This document shows positions 55,777 to 64,000 of a stretch of DNA of 64,000 nt, piece by piece. Location: assembly GCF_016545825.1 (NCBI RefSeq), contig NC_052619.1, forward strand, positions 37,539,682 through 37,603,681, written 5' to 3'. The notes beneath the pieces were generated by a model, which saw only the letters and a list, made by a program, of their open reading frames with translations, was not told where the DNA came from and did no database searches. Each line of letters opens with the position of its first letter. Position 1 is the first letter of the stretch. The position numbers were made by a program, and so were the translations under genes. This DNA comes from Eucalyptus grandis. Its lineage: Eukaryota > Streptophyta > Magnoliopsida > Myrtales > Myrtaceae.

Positions 55777-58700
55777 GGGATGGTCATAGATCCCAGCATG
55801 CTGTATTGGCTACAACATAATTAATGTGATAATAAGGACAGAGTAAAGCAAGATGATGGTTTTTCATGTTCTTAAAATAGTACTTCATGTGCTTCCCTTT
55901 CTTTAAGATCTCCAAACATCTCCTCCCCCAAAAAAACCCCGCCCCAGCAGGGCGCCGACCTTGAAAAAAAAAAAAACTAATTTCCAAATACATTTTCAGG
56001 ACAAATTCTGCATTTCCGTGTGATTATTAATGGAAAATGCTGACTAAGCACCGAAATTGAACATGTGGAGCTGGCATCGAATTTAAACAAATCAATATAT
56101 TAGGAAAAATTACAAAGATCTAACAGTAGATGATCAAAAAAGGGAAGGGAAATTCATGGTGACTTACTCGATTGAATTGGTGATTTCTCATTCTTCTCGC
56201 CAAGCTAGACCAATTCTTCTCTTGTTCGTGGGATTGTGTATTCAGTGATATGGGTATAGATAAAATGAGACTTTGTCAAACATCAACCTTTAAAACGAAA
56301 TACAAACATGTTTTACTTGAGACCCCACAAAAGAAAACACACTTTCATTTCATCTCTTTTTTTTTTTTTGGTAAAGCACTTTCATTCATCTCTTTTGGCC
56401 TTGGTCGTCAACAATTCTGAAGATGGAAGTTACTTCAATGAACTCAAGGCTCTTCGAAGTTGATGAAGAGGCAAAAGGCTAAGAAAGACATAAGAAAACA
56501 TTAGAAAGTGAATTTAGGAGAACGACGTATGAAGTCTTCCACAAGTTGCAGTTTACTATCCGAAAAATTCACCATTCCAAAATTCTCCATGAATTTTTTT
56601 TTTTTAACATTTGTAAAGAATCCTACATTCTACTATAGGAGTCTCAAAATGGATCATGAGTCCACTTTTTGACTCATATTTTATCTATATGAGTTGCATA
56701 TAGGTCAAAGATTTTTGAAAATCAAGCTAAAACCGGATCCAAAAATTAAATCTGATTTAAATCGGTAAAAAATAGACCAGAACTCATGACGAATTTTTGA
56801 TCCATTTAAAATATTAGAAGGCCCACTTAACAGAAGTGTAGGGAAGATGACGACCCATTTTCATCATCCTCGTTGATGACCTAAAGCTTCCTCGATGCAA
56901 GCAACCGGCTGCCCGTCTCCGCCACTCACCTCCGTGCCGCCTCTGTCACATTCTCCTCACTTAGGTCTAATCTAAGTAGTCCAAGGACTACCTGCAATGT
57001 GGGGGAGAAAGAGAGAGAGAGCATGTGGGTATACCTGCAATGTGGAAGCAGAGGAGCGCGGAGAGGAGCACAGGGAGCACAGGCCTCAACGTTGCTGCGA
57101 TTGTTGTCAAGCTCAAGAGAACCCCCGATTAGCAAACCAGAGAAAAAAGAGAGTTCAAGGATAAGAACTTCTTCACTCCGCTCTCTCCACTCTCTTCACA
57201 TCCTACTGATGAAGTGCTCTTATATATAGAAAGGAAAAAACAGAGATATGGAGGTAGTAGCTAGGTAGCACCAACACGGACACACGACACGCGACACGAT
57301 ACGATACGCTGACACGTCATTTTTAAAAAAGTAGAGAATTTCAACACGTTTCAACATGTTATATATTAAATGCAAAAATAAGTAAATAAATTATAATAAA
57401 AAGAGCAAAAAATTAATTTATACTAAAAATATTGGTCCAACATTTGTTAATATTATTTATTATTTTAACTTGACAAATTCGATTATATTCTATTGCAATA
57501 ATCCATAAAATTTGGAGAAAAAAATAATCTGGAAAGACATCGGCGAGAGGAGCAATGCTCGCACAAGAAGAGGGGCGTTCGATCGTCACTCACGGGAAAA
57601 TCAAAACTCAGAAGTAAGAAATTTGAGAGTAATAAATTTTTTCTTTCTTCTTTGTTTTTTTTATTTTCATTATTTTTTCATATATTTGCATTTTGACTTA
57701 TCAAGTATTCAAAATTTTTAAAATTGATCCGTGCTTTTTAAGATAGTAATAGAGTTTTAACTCTAATGGCTCCCCTTCTTTTCATGCTCATTTTTTTCCC
57801 ATTGAGGGGGTAAATAATGATGGACGGAGAAGGTGGAATTCGTTGGGTCTGCTGATATTAAAAAATGATCCTCCAGAGGGGTAAATAATGATGGACGAAG
57901 AAGGTGGAATTCGTGAGGTTTGTTGATATTTAAAAAATGGCCCTCCAGAGGGCTAAACAATGATGAACGGAGAATGTGGAATTCGTGGAGTCTGCTGATA
58001 TTAAAAAATGACCGACGGAGAAGGTGGGATTCGTGAGGTTTGCTGATATTAAAAAATGACCCTCTAGAGGGGTAAATAATGATGGACGGAGAAGGTGGAA
58101 TTTGTGGGATCTGCTGATATTAAAAAACGACCCTCCTTCCATTTCACCTCTGTCAATCACTTTCCCGAGAGAGAAACAGAGTGACAAAAGTTTGACTCGT
58201 GAATCGACGATGTCAACCGACCCAAAGAAAAAAATCGAGGATGTCAGAGTTGGTGGGGGATGGATGTCTGCATCCGAGGACCGAGGCTAGTAAAATGCTG
58301 AAAAAGAAAGGAAGGAGGAGGAGATGATTCCCCTTCGCCTCCGCCCCTCGGTCACGTCTGTCTGCCACCTGCCACATTGCAGGTGGTCCTTGGACTCTCA
58401 AATGGATGTGAGAGTGGAGGGTACTGCGTACTGCAACAAATTGGATGAAGATGCAAAGGTCTCAGAAAGTAAGAAAGAAACGCCAAATATTGACTAAAGG
58501 AGAAAGACAGATGAAGTCAACCCCAAGTTGCATTGTACTATGTGACGACGGACCATTTCACGAAACTTCATGATACACGTGGAAAGAGGCATGTATGAAA
58601 GAGCCCTATGTTCTACCTACCCAGCTAGAACACATGATTGCCCTCACGATGGAGACAACTTGTACAATTATGATAAATGCAAATATAAAGATGCTAGTCC

Positions 58701-58867
58701 TGGTGCACTAGATTGGTGCAGTGAACCGAAGTGCCGAGAGACTATCAAGTTACGAATTGAAAAGTTACATATTAAGATTTTACTAATTACATGTAAAATG
58801 TTCTAGGTATTTCAATTAACTGCGAGAAATATATGAACCAGTTTATTTTTGCTTTTTGCCCGAGAGA
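55777..58867. other. Reduced DUF247 spacer between C/D and E
   Basis: Homologous at its left end to 870-1010 and 11830-12110 (DUF247 upstream), near 56130-56230 to 2890-2990, and at 58500-58860 to 3440-3790. The GC-rich patch, MITE and gene X are missing. It contains a MITE-like stretch near 56640-56830 with AATGGATCA arms, a GACACGATACGATACG-type simple repeat near 57285, and a tandem array listed separately. No gene recognised. Confidence 0.55.
57804..58135. repeat. 73-bp tandem repeat, five units
   Basis: Units with TAAATAATGATGGACGGAGA, GGTGGAATTCGT and CTGCTGATATTAAAAAATGA start near 57804, 57876, 57949, 58010 and 58066. The fourth lacks about 17 bp at its start. Minus-strand frames of this region are repeats of FHLLRPSLFTPLEGHFLIS and not a real protein. 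Confidence 0.8.
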
Positions 58868-59318
58868 ATACTAGCTACAAGGAGCAACATGATGGCCGTG
58901 AGAACGGACAAAAAAGCCCAAAGACTAAGGAAATATTATCTCATCAGTTTTGCCATCCAAACATTCCACCTCTTGTTACAATATGCATTCGCGGTTTTGA
59001 AGATCTCGGAGTAATAAAAATTGGATAGAGTGACATAGTCACCCATCTTGTTGACCATCTGCGCAACCACCTTGTCATCGCCCAAGTAGTTCTTAATAAT
59101 CCCCGTGCAGCGAAGCACCTCAACGTCCTTTGTGGAGTTTATGAGGCAATCCATGAAGGTCACATAATCCGTAAAGTACTTGATGTCTTCGCCTTGACGA
59201 TGCTGTTCATACGTGATTAGGTTTTGAAATTGTGACTCGATGTGGTCTTGTACACTTAAGACTGGTATCTCGAGTTTCCCGTTCTTAAATATGATGCCTT
59301 TCATGTGGTGCCCTTGTC
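58868..59318 (-). pseudogene. DUF247 copy E, 5'-truncated fragment with premature stop
   Basis: Only the C-terminal third of a DUF247 gene remains. Homology begins abruptly near 59318, just after a TGA. It continues through FKNGKLEIPVLSVQDHIESQ, TYEQHRQGEDIKYFTDYVTF, DCLINSTKDVEVLRCTGIIK and NKRWNVWMAKLMR. A TAA at 58936-58938 then stops the frame at the position of a conserved Lys or Arg codon. Past this stop the same frame still encodes the remnant of the hydrophobic C-terminal helix to about 58868, so the stop is a later single-codon lesion. There is no 5' half: upstream sequence (59320-60700) is unrelated. It belongs to the reduced DUF247 spacer copy at 55777-58860. Confidence 0.82.
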
Positions 59319-60690
59319 ACTGCCTTTCATGAAATTTGTTGCATGTCTAATTCCATTTGTTATTCAACATGAGGATCATTCGCTTCTTTACTTCTTTTGC
59401 AACATCTCATATACGGCCAATTGCATTTGGTTATGCAGAGTTCCATATGTTCATTACTTGTTTTCAATTTAATTGAACTACGAATCTTTCAAGTTTTGTT
59501 ATCTCTACAATTGAAAGCTGACACTAACGGCACACTCGGTGAATTCAATTTGTTCATGGTTTTCTTGTGATAGGAAACTAGCGATCCTTCTCAAGGTGTT
59601 CAAGAGTCGGAACCTGTGTCCCCATCATCTACCGTAATTCTATCATCTAATCATCTCCGAAAGCACGGATTTTTTTTTTTTTGAAAATTTTCTTCTACAA
59701 TTACCTCGAAAAGTGGATGGAGAAAGTTCTCGTGCAAAAACTTTACGTGGGAATACTGGAACGGAGTTATCTGCTTGAGAGTTCTATTTATGGAAATGCT
59801 CAAGGTAATATAAAACTTGTGCATACACATGTACACATATACTTGAATACAAATTCCTCTTGTTCTTTTGTTTTATTGACATTCATGTAGTCACATAAAT
59901 GTAAATCTGACATGAGTTCTATACAAACTAGTCCATATTGCGTTCAGGGGTCACTATGTATGAATTTTGCATGGTCCCACCATGTGGTACTTAAGAATCG
60001 ATAACTATAAACAACAAGAAAGTTGGGTAAAATAAAACTTTGTGATTGGGCCATACCACCACATAATTCAATTGTTTTACAATTTCCCCTGCACATATTT
60101 CTTTATCGTTTACATTAATTAGATAAAAAAGCTTTATTGTCCGTCACTGATGTTTTTGAAAAATTAAAATGGATTCATGCAATGTATAAAGAGGTAAATA
60201 GTAATTTTAATTATCTAGGTTTGGCAAACATGTAATTACTTAATTATAAATGTGGACCAATAAAAAGCACAAATCAATCGAGAAAAGGGAATAATATCAA
60301 AACAGTGAAGTTAAAAGCTTTTAAAGATAAAGAAGGGAATAAGATCAAAATAATGAAAAAGTTAAAGGCTTGTAAGATAGAAACCACGAACTTGTACAGT
60401 TATTTAGATAAGAAGTTTACTTTTTCCAATTATCTAACATTCATGTTCTTTAAATAAGATAAAACGAATTCAACTATACGTGTAAGTTAATAACCCATTT
60501 TCCTATTTACTCCATAAATATTCGATTTTTTTTAACAAATAGAATTTTTGCGAATAGTCTTCTAGAACTAAAGGAATATTCACAAAACAGAGTCGATGAT
60601 GTGTAATTAATCGACTCATTGAGTGATCAATCAACACTATTTTGACCCACCAAACCAAGTATCTATGCGAGTTTCTCTCTACCTCATGGT
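59319..60690. other. AT-rich sequence between DUF247 E and LINE
   Basis: No clear gene. A possible single exon at about 59573-59668 follows TTCTTGTGATAG and reads ETSDPSQGVQESEPVSPSST before a T-run. I cannot assign it to a family. Confidence 0.4.
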
Positions 60691-61037
60691 AGTGTCCACC
60701 TCTCCCTCTTACAAACCCTAAACCCTAGTCGGTTTTCCTGTTTCTTTACTCAGCTTCCAAAAATGGAAAAATCACAAAAAACAAAAATTACGGTATGCTA
60801 TATGTTCTCTGGAGGACATCTGGTCTCCATCGGATAAGATCTTCACCGAAAGCATTTCTTCAGCGATCTGGAGGCATCGGGATTTTCACCAGTCATGAAG
60901 TGTGATCGTAAGTTTTCCTTCAGGTGGGAGAGTTGCGTGATGTTCTCAGTATAGTTTCTTAGTAGCAAATCAACCTCTCCTGGTTTTCGGTTTGCAATTT
61001 CCTCATTTTGTCTTCGATTGGCTGATGAGTTATTGGA

Positions 61038-62018
61038 GTGGAAAAGGTGAATCTGCGTAGGCTTGGAGATGCGGATAGTCTGGATCTGAGATGCCACTGG
61101 AATAAGATTTCAAAGTTAGTGAAAATGGAGAGTAAGGAGAAAAATGAGATGAGAGTGGCCGCATTATGTAAAAGTCTGGGGCATTTGTGGTCTGAAGAAG
61201 ATGTAGTACAGGTGTCTGATGAAATACCTCAACAGAAACGAGAGGAATGCAGTCGAACTCTCTTCGGAAAATTGTATTATAAACCAAACGTGAACTATCC
61301 AGCTTTCGTCACTACAATGAAAAAAGCATGGAAATCAGAAGAGGTTATATGTTCCCAGAAGGAACCGGGGTTATTCAGCTTTGTATTCCCAACGGAGGAG
61401 GAAAAGCAGCGAATCAAGAGGAACTCACCTTGGTCTTACTCCACGAATCTGATTGTTCTGAAACAATGTCTCCCTGAAGTGCCTGAGTACTGCTATGATT
61501 TCACTAAGGACGAATTCTTGGTGCGTATTGGAGGAGTTCCCCCTGGGTGGAGAATAGAAAAAGTGTTTAATGAATTGGGGAAACGGGTGGGAAATGTAAA
61601 AGAAGTTCAACTCGACTCAAAAACTACTGCGCAAAATAGAGGAGGAAGAGTTAGAGTTGAGATTGATCTAAACTCACCTTTGAAATTGGGAGCTATTATG
61701 GATATTGGCAATAGCTGGCTTTGGGTGGAGTTCAAGTATGAGCGCCTCCCACACTTCTGCTTCTCTTGTGGCCGAATTGGCCACTATGCAACTGACTGCC
61801 TTGAGATTCCATATGCAAACTCACCTTGGGCAATGAACAAAAAAGGGTTATATGGACCCTGGTTGAAGGCAGAAACAAGCGATCATAGTCCCTATTGGGA
61901 TGCATTTTATGGGAATATGGAGGAAGAATTAGTAGTGGAAGAAACTATACTGTTCAATCCAATCCACCGAGGGGTATGCACTCAAGTGATCAAGAGCCGG
62001 TATCAAATTTGCAAATAG
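61038..62018 (+). pseudogene. LINE ORF1 (DUF4283 and CCHC zinc knuckle)
   Basis: 326 open codons from a GTG at 61038; the true start is upstream or mutated. DUF4283-type domain: AALCKSLGHLWSEEDVVQVS, RTLFGKLYYKPNVNYPAFVT, FVFPTEEEKQRIKRNSPWSY, VLKQCLPEVPEYCYDFTKDE. The linker IGGVPPGWRIEKVFNELGKR and the knuckle LPHFCFSCGRIGHYATDC follow. It binds element RNA in the particle. The frame closes at 62018. Basic tail segments continue in the two other frames (62023-62244, KANSRQPKQGGKPSE; 61895-62338, ending QKWALVASPNKPPQKP), so one or two frameshifts lie near 62000-62230. The last frame ends in TGA overlapping the ORF2 ATG. Confidence 0.82.
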
Positions 62019-62334
62019 TAGCATGCAGCAAAAAGCGAACAGTAGGCAGCCCAAACAAGGAGGAAAACCTAGCGAAGTATCTATTGCAGCGGGAGTCCGA
62101 GATCGTGGAAAACAGGTACTACACACTGAAATTCAGAAACCTTTGTTATCAAAAGTTGGGAACAACAGCAAAGAAGTCGATGAAAGTACAAAAGGCCAAA
62201 AAACAGAAATGCCTACCAGCAACATCCCCAATCCTTACAGATGAAATAGAACTCATGGAGACCCCGGTGCAACTGGTCCAGGAAGGCCAAAAATGGGCTT
62301 TGGTGGCTAGCCCTAATAAGCCACCACAGAAGCC

Positions 62335-64000
62335 ATGAAAATAGTTAGTTGGAATTGTCAGGGGCTGGGCAATCCCCTGATAATCCGAGAACTAAGAGCT
62401 TTAATAGCTCTTGAAAGGCCTAAGCTACTATTCCTCATGGAGACAAAAAATAAAGCAGTCATGGTGGAAAAGATTAGTAAAAAACTTCAGTTTCAGAAAC
62501 TACACTTGGTTAATCCAACAGGAATAGCAGGAGGGTTGGCAATCATGTGGCAAGAGGAAATTGATTTAAAGGTAAATGCAAGTTCTAAACAACTCATAGA
62601 CGTGCAATGTATTGATCCTGAAAGTAAACAGCTTATGCAGATCACCTTTGTCCATGCATCTACTGATTTTGGTGAGTGTATGGAATTATGGCATGTGTTG
62701 GGAAATATTAAGCCTTTGTCTTCTCTTCCCTGGCTCTGCATAGGAGACTTTAATGAGATTCTGTATGTATGGGAGAAAGTGGGAAAAAAGGAAGCAGATA
62801 ATAGAAGAATTGCAGCGTTTAGAACCATGATAAATGATCTATCCCTAATGGATGTAGAAAGTCATGGCTATGCTTTCAAGTGAGCAAATAATAGGGAGGG
62901 AGCAGAGTTGGTTAAAAAGAGGCTTGACAGAGCACTCTGCTCTCTAGAATGGCGAGTTACCTTCCATGATGCCGAAGTCCAGGTCCTTCCAGCCATAGGA
63001 TCGGACCATAGTCCCTTAGTTCTCAGTCTATATCCTAGAGTAAGAAGAAAGACAAGGCAGTTCAGAATGGAAGTATTCTGGACAGAACATACAGATTATC
63101 ACGCAGTTATTCAGCAAGCATGGGTAGAGAACTCAAGTCAAACAGCCCCATTTGTAGAGAAACTAGGGAGAACATCACAAGCATTAACTAAGTGGAGCAA
63201 ACGGCACTTCTCAAATGCCTACACAGAGATCAAAGACCTACAGCAAGCTTTAACAGGTCTGATGAATCAAACAGATCAGCATACAAGTAAGCAGACAAGG
63301 CAGCAACTTATCAGCAAAATAGACACTCTCAGAAAACAAGAAGAACAGTTCTGGGGAATGAGATCACGCATTAAATGGCTTCATTGGGGGGATCAGAATA
63401 CATGGTTTTTTCATGCTACAACAGTCAATAGAAGAAAACAGAACCGTATTTCAATGCTGCAATTAGAGGAAAACAGATGGTGCAGAGAACCCACGAGGAT
63501 ACAGGCACACATTCAATCTTATTATGAGAATCTATACAGAACTGATGGTCAGCGGTATTACTAGCCTATCCTGAATCAATGCCCAACCCCAATAACAGAT
63601 AATATAAACGAAAATCTGATGGTAGTACCTACATTGGAGGAGATCCACGCAGCAGTGTTTCAATTGGGAGCCTATAAGGCTCATGGCCCTGACAGTTTCA
63701 ACGGAATTTTCTATCAACAATCATGGGAAACTATAAAACCTGACCTGATGCAACTAGTACATAATTTCTTCCAAACAGGTGTTCTTGACCCCCGGATCAA
63801 CCAGACCCACATTGTGCTGATTCCCAAAGTAAAACATCTTGAAAATATCAATCAATTCAGACCCATTAGTCTGTGCAACTTTAGTTACAAAGTTATATAA
63901 AAAAATTTAGCCAACAGACTAAAAAGATGGCTGCCACTTATCATTGAACCAGAGCAGGGGGCTTTTGTCCCAGGAAGGCAAATTCAGGACAATATCTTCA
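62335..64000 (+). pseudogene. LINE ORF2 (endonuclease and partial reverse transcriptase)
   Basis: One reading frame from ATG 62335 to the window end, interrupted by three in-frame stops: TGA at 62881 (where a Trp is usual), TAG at 63562 and TAA at 63898. Endonuclease marks: MKIVSWNCQGLGNP, LLFLMETKNK, LCIGDFNEIL, NNREG, RLDRALCSLEWR and IGSDHSPLVLSL. Reverse transcriptase starts: AHGPDSFNGIFYQQSW, HIVLIPKVKHLENINQFRPI and [18 protein letters not shown]. The protein would nick target DNA and prime reverse transcription from it. No frameshift is seen over 1.66 kb, so decay so far is by point changes only. Confidence 0.88.

Larger units (their letters stand above)
60700..64000 (+). mobile_element. 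L1-type LINE, 3' end outside window
   Basis: Non-LTR retrotransposon with ORF1 (Gag-like, CCHC) and ORF2 (endonuclease, start of reverse transcriptase). The 5' limit is unclear: AAACCCTAAACCCTAGTCGG at about 60715 looks like leader. No LTRs. It runs off the right edge inside the reverse transcriptase, so tail and target duplication are not visible. Confidence 0.88.

Noticed and set aside
1..64000. tRNA, rRNA, CRISPR or prokaryotic operon features
   Set aside because: None seen. The only tRNA-like strings are the retroelement primer sites.

Overview
The window is nuclear DNA of a flowering plant, most likely a woody eudicot. Three things point there: clustered DUF247 (UPF0481, At3g47200-like) genes, a plant GH9 endoglucanase exon, and four kinds of plant retroelement (Ty1/Copia, a Tat/Ogre-like Ty3/Gypsy, solo LTRs and an L1-type LINE). 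Intergenic DNA is AT-rich and most genes are degenerate. The gene style is compatible with Myrtales, but that is a weak guess. Nothing bacterial, organellar or CRISPR-like is present.

The scaffold of the region is a decayed tandem array. Each unit carries a DUF247 gene on the minus strand and, on the plus strand, an unidentified multi-exon gene (called gene X here). Gene X converges tail to tail on the next DUF247 gene. Block I (1 to about 8867, continuing unduplicated to about 10550) and block II (10905-20504) are homologous almost end to end. Block III (about 35950-42870, after subtracting two solo LTRs) and block IV (about 43060-46957) repeat the 3' part of gene X. A fifth, reduced copy of the DUF247 spacer lies at 55777-58860.

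DUF247 copies: A (1-871) is open but leaves the window on the left. B (10559-11825) is frameshifted. C/D (46957-55776) is a 410-codon frame split by a 7.6 kb Copia element. E (about 58870-59318) is truncated and has lost its C-terminal membrane helix to a stop codon.

Transposons explain most of the rest. A 13.8 kb Tat/Ogre-like element with 2.2 kb LTRs (20872-34719, target duplication GCGGC) codes only for DUF7745, Gag and protease domains and carries several minisatellite arrays before its 3' LTR. It seems to sit inside a fragment of an older LTR that abuts a broken GH9 exon (35087-35752). Two solo LTRs (36207-39499, duplication AAGTG; 39736-40663, duplication AAATG) interrupt block III. The Copia element (47929-55510, duplication CTGAG) interrupts DUF247 C/D. 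A LINE with ORF1, endonuclease and the start of reverse transcriptase occupies about 60700-64000 and runs off the right edge.

No gene in the window is certainly functional. DUF247 A is the best candidate. The most informative features are the dated-in-order insertion history, the in-frame splitting of DUF247 C/D, the vanished DUF247 locus in blocks I and II, and the dense TGACGTCA cluster in the Copia leader.
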